In this document: piece after piece, positions 43,428 to 52,026 of the stretch | How the letters are laid out: every line of letters begins with the position of its first letter | Position numbering within the stretch: the first letter of the stretch is position 1 | From: Crocinitomicaceae bacterium | GTDB lineage: Bacteria > Bacteroidota > Bacteroidia > Flavobacteriales_D > Crocinitomicaceae | DNA length: 64,000 nt | Assembly (NCBI GenBank): GCA_022447665.1 | Contig: JAKVAQ010000006.1 | Coordinates: 17,376 to 81,375, forward strand | Direction: 5' to 3' | Notes under the pieces: generated by a model | What the model was told of the DNA's origin: nothing | What the model saw: only the letters and a program-made list of their open reading frames with translations | Database searches by the model: none | Program-made: the position numbers and the translations under genes

Positions 43428-43568
43428 ACTAGCTAACTGAACGAAAACATTATACTAGTTTTCGGATATCCTTGGTGTAAAGTTCTGGAATAACTGAGGC
43501 TCTTAAGAGCACGAAATACTGAATTCAAAACACTATTTACTGAAAACTTGAGGACATTGAGCTGCGCT

Positions 43569-43649
43569 GTGTTGAGCTCGTCGAAATATCGAAATGCCGG
43601 AAATATGAAAGTCATTACAAATGGATGTGACTTCGACAGTCTCAGCCAC
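43569..43649. repeat. REP-like inverted repeat of the TGAGCxxGTCGAA type
   Basis: GTGTTGAGCTCGTCGAA (43569-43585) is matched in reverse by TTCGACAGTCTCAGCCAC (43632-43649), i.e. GTGGCTGAGACTGTCGAA on the minus strand. Repeats of the form TGAGCTTGTCGAA are common intergenic elements in Flavobacteriales genomes. The stop codon of the GNAT gene (43642-43644) lies inside the right copy. The rest of the 277-bp gap (43365-43641) holds no gene that I can see. Confidence 0.5.
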
Positions 43650-44199
43650 CACTCTGCTGAAAATATTCTTCTCTTAATAGGGCGAAGATCAAACTGTCAA
43701 GAGGTGTATCATCATAGACGAAATGTTGCTTTAAACGACCCTCCTCTGTAAATCCATGTTTCTTTACAACTCGAAGTGAGGGTTCATTTGTAGGGCCAAT
43801 AAAAGCTTCAATTCTATTGAGATTCATTTTATTAAATCCGTAATCTAAAAGTGCCGGCATAGCTTCGCGCATATACCCGTGCCCACGATAGTTTTCTTTA
43901 AAAATCGCATAACCTAATTCAGCTCTCTTGTGAACATGATACCAATTATGAAAGCCACACCTTCCAATGGCAATATCTCCTTCTTTGATCACCATAATAA
44001 AACCTAATATTTTGCGGTCATAGGTTACAAAACCACCATCACTTTTTGCCTTATCCGCTAAATACTCTTCTCTTGTGCTAAACCCCAATAATTTCATTGC
44101 TTCTTCTTCATCGCAAGTAGCATAAATTTCGGCAAGTTTATTAGCGTCAACTGCTTTTAGAAGCAAACGATTGGTTTCTATGGATTCAAATGAAATCAT
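43642..44199 (-). CDS. GNAT-family N-acetyltransferase (RimJ/RimL-like)
   Basis: The 185-residue protein opens like RimJ/RimL-type acetyltransferases (IETNRLLLKAV) and has the acetyl-CoA-binding region ELGYAIFKENYRGHGYMREA near residue 94-113 and MNLNRIEAFIGPTNEPSLRV near 130-149, followed by KHGFTEEGRLKQH. The acceptor (ribosomal protein N-terminus, antibiotic or other amine) is not known. It begins directly after the stop of the preceding gene and is the last of a four-gene minus-strand operon from 46436. Its stop codon lies in a REP-like repeat. Confidence 0.88.
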   Translation of the reverse strand: MISFESIETNRLLLKAVDANKLAEIYATCDEEEAMKLLGFSTREEYLADKAKSDGGFVTYDRKILGFIMVIKEGDIAIGRCGFHNWYHVHKRAELGYAIFKENYRGHGYMREAMPALLDYGFNKMNLNRIEAFIGPTNEPSLRVVKKHGFTEEGRLKQHFVYDDTPLDSLIFALLREEYFQQSGG

Positions 44200-44703
44200 T
44201 TATCTTACTCTCAACGTATCCGTGTTGTACTTTTGACGATCAACGAAACGAGTAATTGGGTTCTCGTCGTGATTTAAAAAGTCGAGTAAAGTTATGAAGT
44301 CTTTTTCAATGATGTTCGAAGGTGAAAATTGCTGAATTGGACAGTAAATATTTATTGGCTCTTTGCTGACCTGTAATGAAGGAATTTGTGATTGTAATAT
44401 CCACAACGTGTAAACAGTGGGCTCTTCTTTTTGAATAGGAAATTCAAACTTCTGAACTTGCCCTATAGCTTTAAATTTATCTTCCTGAGAAAAGATATAA
44501 ATCCAAAAATTATTATCGTCGTGAATAATATGACTGAGTTCTGAAGCATTAAGCAATACCCAGTAATATTGTTTTCCATTGTAGGTAAATGGATTTTCTT
44601 TTCCTTTTTCTGCCCGACCTAACCATATCACAACGTCCTCAAAGGGCTCAACTTCCCCTCTTGAGCGCTGCCAATGCACACGTTGTATTAAGTCTGGTTT
44701 CAT
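44200..44703 (-). CDS. Conserved-looking cytoplasmic protein of unknown function
   Basis: The 167-residue protein has no signal or membrane segment. It is rich in aromatics (HWQRSRGEVEPFEDVVIWLG, YYWVLLNASELSHIIHDDNNFW). I do not recognise a family. It abuts the GNAT gene without a gap and follows the secreted protein gene by 16 nt, so it is almost surely cotranscribed with both. Confidence 0.6.
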   Translation of the reverse strand: MKPDLIQRVHWQRSRGEVEPFEDVVIWLGRAEKGKENPFTYNGKQYYWVLLNASELSHIIHDDNNFWIYIFSQEDKFKAIGQVQKFEFPIQKEEPTVYTLWILQSQIPSLQVSKEPINIYCPIQQFSPSNIIEKDFITLLDFLNHDENPITRFVDRQKYNTDTLRVR

Positions 44704-44719
44704 ATAATATAAACTTAAT

Positions 44720-45349
44720 TTAAGGACAAATATTTTTCTTCAACTTCTTCAAACCTATTTTTTCTCTAGCACGATTTGTTTCTTCTAAACTTGTTACACA
44801 AGGCGTATAGGTATTATATTCTCCATATAATTGAGCTTGACCAGTTATGAGTAAATATCTATCATACCAGCTTGCATATGATTTAGGAGATAAATTGCCT
44901 TTTTCTACTTCTTGAATTAATAGAGTATCTAAAATGCAGAATTCATCATCATGCATCATGTGCAGTATAATCGTATTCAAATATCCCACTCCAATTCTCT
45001 TTTTAGATAAAAAGCCGTATTCTTTCAAAAGCGAAACAAGATGTTCAAAATTCAAAGAATCATTAATACTTTGGAGGTTCCACAGAGAGTCCATTGTGGC
45101 TTGCGGTAAACTTGTTTGCGATGTTATGATTTTATATCGTTTTTTGAAGCTAAGGCTTTGGATAGAATCTATTTTTAAAGTGTCTGTAGTACGCCAAAGC
45201 ATAAATTTTCTGTATTTCTGATCACGCTCATACATTTCTGAAACAACAATTGCTAGGCTGTCCTTTACATTCTTTTCCAATTTTTGAGATAAACCAAAAT
45301 GATGATTGAAGATGAATAAAAAGAGCGCCCCGATTCTTATATAAATCAT
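44720..45349 (-). CDS. Secreted protein of unknown function (DUF6624-like)
   Basis: The 209-residue protein has a signal peptide (residues 1-22, ending HFGLSQ). The mature part has YERDQKYRKFM near residue 40, a run of short helices, and the segment LNTIILHMMHDDEFCILDTLL near 123. The xRDQxxR opening and the His/Asp-rich HMMHDDE segment recall DUF6624 proteins of Bacteroidetes, a family without known function; this is a resemblance only. It starts 4 nt after the di-haem peroxidase gene and is probably cotranscribed. Confidence 0.55.
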   Translation of the reverse strand: MIYIRIGALFLFIFNHHFGLSQKLEKNVKDSLAIVVSEMYERDQKYRKFMLWRTTDTLKIDSIQSLSFKKRYKIITSQTSLPQATMDSLWNLQSINDSLNFEHLVSLLKEYGFLSKKRIGVGYLNTIILHMMHDDEFCILDTLLIQEVEKGNLSPKSYASWYDRYLLITGQAQLYGEYNTYTPCVTSLEETNRAREKIGLKKLKKNICP

Positions 45350-45353
45350 AACG

Positions 45354-46436
45354 CTACCAAGGATTCGAATGAGCCGGATTCGCGTTAAAAGAAGAGTCGG
45401 ATAAAGAGATCAAGAACATTTTTAAGAAGTACTTTTTCTCCGGTGTTAGCTGAACACCTCCATTATCAACCTCTTTCATATTCGGATCTATTGTCGACGA
45501 ATGAACTACTCCTTCGCTGTAATGGTCAATAACCTCATCAAGTGTTTCAAAACGACCATCATGCATGTAGGGTGCTGTAAATACTAATTGACGTAATGAA
45601 GGTGTTTTGAATTTACCGTCGTCATTTGGATTTCCAGTTACTGCTCCTAGGCCTCTGTCTGTGAATACAGCGTCAAGCCCATTATTTCTAAACTGATTAT
45701 CTGTCCACAGTGGATTGAATGCATCACCATGACAATGAAAACAGTCAGCGCCTCCGGCTGTTGATTCCATATTAAATAATGCAAAACCTTGATAGGCCGC
45801 CAACTCATCGGCTGCGCTCCACCCCGTGCTTCCGGTTAGTAAATACCTATCAAAAGGAGCGTTACCTACAATTAGCGTTCTTTCAAACTGTGCTATGGCA
45901 TAAACCACCATGGTTGAATCAATTTTGGCGGTTCCAAATACTTGTTCAAACATTAATGGATAATCAGGATCATCTTGCAATTTCGCAACAGCTTGTGGCC
46001 AAGTTTCATGCATTTCGATAGGATCAACAACTGGTACGAAAGCTTGCTCTTCCAGTGTTTCAGAACGCCCGTCCCAAAAGAATTTATTAGCCCAAGCTAA
46101 ATTAAAGAGTGGCATGGCATTTCGAGTTCCTTCAAAACCTTCTGACCCTTCACTGTAACGCATGGTGTCCGAAAAGCTCTTGGTCAAGAAATGACACGAA
46201 GCGCATGATTGATTATTATTGATGGATAGCCGCGTATCATAGAATAGTTTTCTTCCTAACTCTACCCCTTCTTCTGTCATCGGATTATCAATAGGAGCAA
46301 CAATTGGTGGTAAATATTGCTGCATGATTTCTGGATAATCAAAGGTGTATGGAGTGGTATCTGCAGGACCGAAAACTGGATCTTTCCTACAAGAAGCGAA
46401 TGCAATAATAACTGCCATTACAACTAATCCTCTCAC
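45354..46436 (-). CDS. Di-haem cytochrome c peroxidase (MauG/CcpA family), lipoprotein
   Basis: The 360-residue protein has a short lipoprotein signal with lipobox AFASC (Cys16) and two haem c sites, CASCH near residue 83 and CFHCH near 234. The peroxidase context is seen in RLSINNNQSCASCH, LFNLAWANKFFWDGR and TAPYMHDGRFETLDEVIDHY. The family reduces hydrogen peroxide in the periplasm or, in MauG, oxidises protein side chains. The start is GTG at 46436. It is the first gene of a four-gene operon ending with the GNAT enzyme. No cytochrome maturation genes are nearby. Confidence 0.92.
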   Translation of the reverse strand: MRGLVVMAVIIAFASCRKDPVFGPADTTPYTFDYPEIMQQYLPPIVAPIDNPMTEEGVELGRKLFYDTRLSINNNQSCASCHFLTKSFSDTMRYSEGSEGFEGTRNAMPLFNLAWANKFFWDGRSETLEEQAFVPVVDPIEMHETWPQAVAKLQDDPDYPLMFEQVFGTAKIDSTMVVYAIAQFERTLIVGNAPFDRYLLTGSTGWSAADELAAYQGFALFNMESTAGGADCFHCHGDAFNPLWTDNQFRNNGLDAVFTDRGLGAVTGNPNDDGKFKTPSLRQLVFTAPYMHDGRFETLDEVIDHYSEGVVHSSTIDPNMKEVDNGGVQLTPEKKYFLKMFLISLSDSSFNANPAHSNPW

Positions 46437-46496
46437 ATTATAAAGTTACGAACTCTATTTAATTAACGCGAGTTTCAGTGGATTGTTGGGTCGGAT

Positions 46497-47432
46497 TTAA
46501 TCTATTTTTAAAGGTTCTACGAAATACTCGTAGTTTTTAGTTTTCCCGTTAACGACTACACCTGTGATTTTCACAGTGATTTTTTTGTTCAGATACCCTT
46601 TTTCTTCGAGCTTGTTTTCCGCATATTCCAGTTCTTTAGGATCATACATTCCCTTAGCCTGCCAAACCAAAGTCGGATCTTGATAACTGTATTGATCGTA
46701 CATTTTAACCGCAATATCATTTCCATCTCCATCTGTCATTTTCACCTTCGCTTTAGAAAAGTCTACATCGTTTGAGCGAGGAATAGAGAAGGACCATTTT
46801 GGGTAAATCAAATCAACAGGAACATATCCATGCCATGGATAAGCCACGTATTCTGGCTTATCGGGAACTGTTTTGTACATACCTTTCATTACGATTAAAG
46901 ATTCGGTAGTTGCTGTTGCTCCGTAGCTCACTGTTTCTAGCGTAGTTGATAGGATACATCTACGATGTCCGATATAATAATTGCTTTCACCAAAATCCAT
47001 CATAAACCCACTTATAAAAGCAGTATTCGGATACCATTTATAATCTGAAAAACCTAAACAAGAAGTATTACAACCGGTATAGGCTGCTTCGCTAAAACAC
47101 TTAGTGCTTTTTCCCGGAGCATGACTTAAGGTATTATTTGCAAAACACCAATAGGCAGCTGCTTGAGCCTCCTTATTGTAAGTGGGGTCTACTTTTATTT
47201 CACTTAGTCCATTTACCACTCTAAAGAAGTTGATACGATTCTCTACTTTTTTATAAATATGATCTGGTAAGGATCCTGGTGAACATCCTGTTCCTTCAAC
47301 CCACGGCATCTTCGAAAGCTCAGACGATGCATAGAGCGATTTGTATAATTCAATCACTTCTTCCTTGGTTTTTACTTGCCCAGAAACAGAGGTAAAAAGG
47401 AAGAGCCCAACTATAAAAAGTACTTTTTTCAT
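46497..47432 (-). CDS. Secreted CAP-domain (SCP/PR-1-like) protein
   Basis: The 311-residue protein has a signal peptide (residues 1-18, ending TSVSGQ). Residues about 60-200 match the CAP superfamily: INFFRVVNGLSEIKVDPTYN, AAAYWCFANNTLSHAPG with the conserved His, and GHRRCILSTTLETVSYGA. It contains six to seven cysteines in the CAP region, which suggests disulfides after export. The C-terminal 100 residues are strand-rich and unassigned. There is no T9SS sorting domain. Bacterial CAP proteins have no settled function. Confidence 0.83.
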   Translation of the reverse strand: MKKVLFIVGLFLFTSVSGQVKTKEEVIELYKSLYASSELSKMPWVEGTGCSPGSLPDHIYKKVENRINFFRVVNGLSEIKVDPTYNKEAQAAAYWCFANNTLSHAPGKSTKCFSEAAYTGCNTSCLGFSDYKWYPNTAFISGFMMDFGESNYYIGHRRCILSTTLETVSYGATATTESLIVMKGMYKTVPDKPEYVAYPWHGYVPVDLIYPKWSFSIPRSNDVDFSKAKVKMTDGDGNDIAVKMYDQYSYQDPTLVWQAKGMYDPKELEYAENKLEEKGYLNKKITVKITGVVVNGKTKNYEYFVEPLKID

Positions 47433-47480
47433 CTTATGATTTTTTTGCTACCCAATCGTTTACAACAGAAATTAGGCCAG

Positions 47481-47861
47481 TTATTTCGTTTTGCGCCAAG
47501 GTGGGTTTTTTCTATTCTCACCGGCTTTATAAAGGATTATTTTATTCCCATCAGGGTCAGTTAGTTTCGCTTCACGCCATAACCAAGATTCATCTTTTGG
47601 CATCTGATCAAACACAATTCCTTTGGCTTTTAATTCTTTTACGTTTTGGTCTAAATTGTCAACTTCAAAGTAAATCCAAGATCCATTGTTGGGAAGAATT
47701 TCATCTACTTTATGCAAGGAGAATGTGGCATTTCCATTGGATAATTCAAACCTACAATAACCGTCGTGGGTATGGACGATTAGTTTTAAACCAAGCCTTT
47801 CATAGAACTCGATTGAGTTCGGAATGTTGGTACAAGGTAAAGTAACATGGTTCAGGTCCAT
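47481..47861 (-). CDS. VOC-family (glyoxalase/bleomycin-resistance-like) protein
   Basis: The 126-residue protein has the paired beta-alpha-beta-beta-beta units of the vicinal-oxygen-chelate fold: MDLNHVTLPCTNIPNSIEFY at the start and SWLWREAKLTDPDGNKIILY near the end. Metal-ligand positions His5 and Glu near 97 are present. Members include glyoxalase I, dioxygenases and antibiotic-binding proteins, and this one cannot be placed further. It lies 24 nt downstream of the Lrp regulator on the same strand. Confidence 0.85.
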   Translation of the reverse strand: MDLNHVTLPCTNIPNSIEFYERLGLKLIVHTHDGYCRFELSNGNATFSLHKVDEILPNNGSWIYFEVDNLDQNVKELKAKGIVFDQMPKDESWLWREAKLTDPDGNKIILYKAGENRKNPPWRKTK

Positions 47862-47885
47862 GAATCCAAAATACTAAAAATCAGT

Positions 47886-48344
47886 CTATTCTAATTCAAT
47901 ACTACTTCCTTCTTTTAATTCCTTAAGAATGAACGAGCTATTCACATTACTTACACCCTCTATTTTGGCCAATTTATTCACTAGGAAATCTCTATAATCT
48001 TCCATGTTGTTGGCTACTATTTTGAGAACATAGTCATTTCTACCTGAGACGTGAAAGCACTCAATCACTTCTTTTAAGCTCAACACCTCTTTTTCAAATC
48101 GGCTTAAATTCTCTTGCTTGTGATTCGACACGGAAATCTCGCTCAGAACTAAAAGAGGTTTACCAACTTTCTTTCGATCCACGATGGCCTGAATTCGTTT
48201 GATTTGTCCATTCTTTTTAAGTTTCTTAATGCGTTCAAATACGGGTGTTACTGTGAGATGAAGTTCAGCAGCAATCTGTTTATTTGTTAATGTGGCATCT
48301 TTCTGAAGGAGGTTCAGAATCTTTTTATCAGTTGCATCGAGCAT
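47886..48344 (-). CDS. Lrp/AsnC-family transcriptional regulator
   Basis: The 152-residue protein has the AsnC-type winged helix at residues 1-60 (LDATDKKILNLLQKDATLTN, EIRxHLTVTPVFERIKKL-like recognition helix) and a RAM ligand-binding domain at 65-145 (VIECFHVSGRNDYVLKIVA). It is divergent from the Cys/Met-metabolism enzyme at 48497, the classic arrangement of an Lrp-type regulator with the amino-acid enzyme it controls. Methionine or another sulfur amino acid is the likely effector (inference). Confidence 0.9.
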   Translation of the reverse strand: MLDATDKKILNLLQKDATLTNKQIAAELHLTVTPVFERIKKLKKNGQIKRIQAIVDRKKVGKPLLVLSEISVSNHKQENLSRFEKEVLSLKEVIECFHVSGRNDYVLKIVANNMEDYRDFLVNKLAKIEGVSNVNSSFILKELKEGSSIELE

Positions 48345-48473
48345 AATAGAATATTTTTCTGGTTTCTTTCCTTAATTCAGAATAAAAATAGAATAATAAA
48401 CTATTAAAACGATAAATAAGAATTTTATTTTTCAAAATAATTTCACATTGTAGTATAAAAGTTGTTAAAACCA

Positions 48474-48481
48474 TAATTTTG
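48474..48481 (+). promoter_or_regulatory. -7 promoter element of the Cys/Met lyase gene
   Basis: TAATTTTG matches TAnnTTTG, with a TTG at 48448-48450 at an acceptable -33 distance (23 nt) and the ATG at 48497. The AT-rich region between it and the regulator is where Lrp boxes would be expected. Confidence 0.55.
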
Positions 48482-48496
48482 TGAAAAAATAAGGTT

Positions 48497-49756
48497 ATGG
48501 ATTCAAAGCACAAATATTCACCAGAGAGTTTAATGATGTCATACGGATACTCTTCTGAGTTATCAGAAGGAGCGATCAAATGTCCAATTTTTCAAACTTC
48601 TACTTTTGAATTTCGATCGGCGGAACAGGGAAAAGCATTTTTCGAAGTAGCATATGGATTAAGAGAAAAAGAAGAGAAAGAGGAGTTAGGTTTAATTTAT
48701 AGTAGAATCAATAACCCCGATTTAGAGATATTGGAGAACAGACTTTCGTTATGGGATGAGGCTGAAGATTGTGCCGTATTTGAAAGTGGTATGTCTGCCA
48801 TATCAACGGCATTTATGGAGTTTTTAAAACCAGGAGATGTTTTACTTTTTAGCAATCCAGTTTATGGTGGAACAGATCATTTTATAAAGCATATTTTGGA
48901 TAAGTTTGGAATAGAAGCATTAGGGTTTTATCCAAATCAAACGAAAGAAGAGATCACTCAAATGATTGCTGAAAGTGGCAAGGCAGATAAGATTGCTATG
49001 GTATATGTTGAGACACCGGCCAATCCAACCAATGATATTATAGACATAGAAATGTGTTCTCAGATAGCCGATGATTTATCTACGAATGAGCGTAAAGTTT
49101 ATTTGGCGGTAGATAATACCTATATGGGTCCATTATGGCAGCATCCTTTGAAGCATGGAGCTGATTTAGTTCTTTATTCAGCTACCAAATATATTGGTGG
49201 ACATAGTGATGTTATTGCAGGCGCTTGTTTGGGTAGTAATGAAGTAATTGCTCGAATGAAAACGATGAGGACATTCTTAGGTAATATGGCTGGGCCATGG
49301 ACTGGTTGGTTACTCATGAGAAGTCTTGAAACACTTAAGGTAAGAATGGATAAGCAACTAGAAAATGCTAAGGCTGTGGCGTCGTTTTTAAAATCTCATC
49401 CAATGATTTCTAAAGTTTATTATTTAGGATTTGCAGAGGGAGAGGATAAACAGATTTATGATAAACAATGTGAAGCACCCGGTGCAATGGTATCTTTTGA
49501 TATTAAAGGAGGAGAAGAGGAAGCTTTCCAGTTCATTAACGCTTTAAAATTAGTTAAGCTGGCGGTAAGTTTGGGGAGCACGGAATCATTAATTCAACAT
49601 CCTGGTACAATGACTCATGCCGGAGTATCAGAAGAAGATAAAGCCAAGCTAAACATCACTCCATCATTAATAAGACTGAGTGTAGGAGTAGAGAAAACAG
49701 AAGACTTGATTCATGATCTGAATTCCGCCCTAGAAACCGTTTTGAAACGTTTTTAG
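48497..49756 (+). CDS. Cys/Met metabolism PLP-dependent enzyme (methionine gamma-lyase/cystathionine gamma-synthase type)
   Basis: The 419-residue fold-type I PLP enzyme has the cofactor lysine in SATKYIGGHSD (Lys231), the phosphate-binding ESGMSAIST near residue 97, VYVETPANPTNDIIDI near 170 and the C-terminal LAVSLGSTESLIQHP block. Family members are methionine gamma-lyase, cystathionine gamma-synthase and cystathionine gamma-lyase. An N-terminal SSELSEGAIKCPIFQTSTFEF supports the gamma-family. The divergent Lrp regulator fits an amino-acid catabolic role, so methionine gamma-lyase is somewhat favoured, but the sequence does not prove it. Confidence 0.88.
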   Translation: MDSKHKYSPESLMMSYGYSSELSEGAIKCPIFQTSTFEFRSAEQGKAFFEVAYGLREKEEKEELGLIYSRINNPDLEILENRLSLWDEAEDCAVFESGMSAISTAFMEFLKPGDVLLFSNPVYGGTDHFIKHILDKFGIEALGFYPNQTKEEITQMIAESGKADKIAMVYVETPANPTNDIIDIEMCSQIADDLSTNERKVYLAVDNTYMGPLWQHPLKHGADLVLYSATKYIGGHSDVIAGACLGSNEVIARMKTMRTFLGNMAGPWTGWLLMRSLETLKVRMDKQLENAKAVASFLKSHPMISKVYYLGFAEGEDKQIYDKQCEAPGAMVSFDIKGGEEEAFQFINALKLVKLAVSLGSTESLIQHPGTMTHAGVSEEDKAKLNITPSLIRLSVGVEKTEDLIHDLNSALETVLKRF

Positions 49757-49836
49757 AATCTTCTAATGTTGCTTCAATCACAGTTTAATGAAGTAATTAT
49801 CGGGTTGAAGATAAATTTTTTCCCCTGTGCGAAAAC

Positions 49837-50673
49837 CTAAATTTTTACGATAGAAATATTGTCAATCCACCAATCTACAATTCCGGCAATACAGAAATGA
49901 ATTCTTAATAGAGGGTCGGTAGATCCTACATCACTTGGAAGCGTAAATGTATTGGTAAATGTGTGCCACGAACCGTCACCCGAAAATGTAGGGTGAGGAA
50001 TTGTAATATCGATACTAGAATTTTTCAGAGTAATTCCCATTCCACCGGGAGTAATGGTTTCATTTGATTTATAGCTGTAAGTAAACTGATAGGTTCCACC
50101 CGCTGTTAGGTCTGCTCTGGTTATATTTTTTTCGATCCACATCTCCCAACATCCAGTGCTTGCGTTGTGATGAAACTTTAATGAGTTTGTACCATCATCA
50201 CCAGATATTACATCAATTTCAATAGAGTTTAGTGGTTCTGAGATATTATTTGGAATGAGATTCCATCCCGTAGTGCCACTTTCTTCAAAACTTCCATTTG
50301 ATACGAGAGAAATTGTTTCAGTTGTGATTGATTCAATATTGCTACCGTTCGAAAGCCCATCATCATTTTGAACATAGACTCTATAGTAATAAGTCTCTAA
50401 TGGACTAAAATCGGTATCCTTATAAATGTTGTCTGATGATAAAGTTGAAACATGAATCAACTCTCCGGTACTCTCATCTATTCCCGAACTAGTATGTCGA
50501 TATATTTTATAGGAATCAAAAGAGACATCATCACTAATTGTCCAGTTTAAGTTAATTCATCCAGCGTCCTGGCTTATTGAATTAAGTGTTACATCTGAAG
50601 GAGGGTCTCCACCACATCGAATTAGCAATAAAAGGCCTACAATTATTGAAAGGTTTTGGGCAAGGTTGTTCAT
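49837..50673 (-). pseudogene. FN3/CBM-like lipoprotein gene with in-frame TGA at codon 39
   Basis: One frame of 279 codons runs from an ATG at 50673 to the stop at 49837, interrupted only by TGA at 50559-50557. Before it: a lipoprotein signal (LLLLIRC, Cys20) and the start of a fibronectin III-like domain (PPSDVTLNSISQDAG). After it the FN3 domain continues in frame (INLNWTISDDVSFDSYKIYR, ETYYYRVYVQN), followed by a jelly-roll carbohydrate-binding-type domain (SNGSFEESGTTGWNL, GTYQFTYSYKS, WWIDNISI). Without the stop it would be a normal surface lipoprotein. The downstream part could only restart without its signal. Confidence 0.75.
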
Positions 50674-50713
50674 GCCTTAATTTACGTGAGAATTGAAACG
50701 AAGGTTTGGTAGT

Positions 50714-52021
50714 TTACCCTAATCTTCTAATATCTGCTCCAAGGTTATTTAAACGAACATCGATGTTTTCGTACCCTCTATCTATTTGCTCAATATTATG
50801 GATTGTACTTTTTCCTTCAGCAGATAGTGCGGCAATCAATAAAGATACACCCGCTCTAATATCTGGAGATGTCATAGTCATTGGGCGAAGCTTTTGTTTT
50901 TGTCCGTGTCCAATAACAGCAGCGCGGTGAGGATCACATAGTATGATCTGTGCACCCATATCAATTAGTTTATCCGTAAAGAATAATCGAGATTCAAACA
51001 TTTTTTGATGAATCAAACACGAGCCTTTAGCTTGAGTGGCTGTAACTAAAACGATACTTAATAAGTCAGGGGTGAATCCTGGCCATGGCGCATCAGAAAC
51101 AGTTAAAATTGAACCGTCAATAAAAGTATCTATCGTATACGATTTTTGAGACGGGATATATAAGTCGTCTCCTTTTAATTCCATCTGAATCCCTAATTTT
51201 TTGAAGACATCTGGAATGATTCCCAAGTTTGGATAGCTTACATCTTTAATGGTGATCTCTGATTGGGTCATGGCTGCAAGTCCAATGAAAGATCCAATCT
51301 CAATCATATCAGGTAAGATTCTATGGAAACAACCGTCTAGCTTATCAACACCTTCTATATGAAGCATGTTAGACCCAATTCCAGTAATCTTTGCACCCAT
51401 GCTGTTCAGCATCTTACAAAGTTGTTGGAGGTAAGGCTCACAAGCTGCATTGTAAATAGTAGTTTTTCCTTTGGCTAAAGCAGCGGCCATTACAACGTTT
51501 GCTGTACCAGTTACAGAAGCCTCATCTAAATGAATGTAAGTTCCTTTAAGTTTCTTAGCGCTAACGGTGTAGAAATAAGTGGCTGGATCGTATTCGAATT
51601 TGGCCCCAAGTTTGGCAAAGCCTTCGAAATGTGTATCCATTCTTCTACGACCAATTTTGTCACCGCCTGGCTTAGGTAACATTCCTTTTCCAAAACGTGC
51701 TAGTAATGGACCAACGATCATTACAGATCCTCTCAAACTCGAAGCTCTTTTTGCAAAGTCTTCTGTTTGGAGATAATCCATATTAATATCGGATGCCTTA
51801 AAGTTGTAGGTTCCTTTTTCAACCTTTTCAACTTTCACACCCATTGCCTGTAAAAGGTTAATGAGTTTGTTTACGTCTACAATGTCCGGGACATTTGAAA
51901 TTGTTACTTTCTTTTCGGTCATTAGAACGGCACATAAAACTTGTAATGCTTCGTTCTTTGCTCCTTGAGGTACTAACTCACCTTTGAGTTTATTTCCTCC
52001 ATAAATTTCAAATGCTCCCAT
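50714..52021 (-). CDS. murA: UDP-N-acetylglucosamine 1-carboxyvinyltransferase
   Basis: The 435-residue enzyme makes the first committed step of peptidoglycan synthesis, transferring enolpyruvate from PEP to UDP-GlcNAc. Visible blocks are GNKLKGELVPQGAKNEALQV (residues 9-28, with Lys22-Asn23), ASSLRGSVMIVGPLLARFG near 93, and the active-site loop PGGDKIGRRRMDTH. In most MurA the loop has Cys at the position of Asp121 (E. coli Cys115), the residue fosfomycin alkylates. Asp here predicts natural insensitivity. It follows the DUF4290 gene by 5 nt. Confidence 0.95.
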   Translation of the reverse strand: MGAFEIYGGNKLKGELVPQGAKNEALQVLCAVLMTEKKVTISNVPDIVDVNKLINLLQAMGVKVEKVEKGTYNFKASDINMDYLQTEDFAKRASSLRGSVMIVGPLLARFGKGMLPKPGGDKIGRRRMDTHFEGFAKLGAKFEYDPATYFYTVSAKKLKGTYIHLDEASVTGTANVVMAAALAKGKTTIYNAACEPYLQQLCKMLNSMGAKITGIGSNMLHIEGVDKLDGCFHRILPDMIEIGSFIGLAAMTQSEITIKDVSYPNLGIIPDVFKKLGIQMELKGDDLYIPSQKSYTIDTFIDGSILTVSDAPWPGFTPDLLSIVLVTATQAKGSCLIHQKMFESRLFFTDKLIDMGAQIILCDPHRAAVIGHGQKQKLRPMTMTSPDIRAGVSLLIAALSAEGKSTIHNIEQIDRGYENIDVRLNNLGADIRRLG

Positions 52022-52026
52022 GGGTA

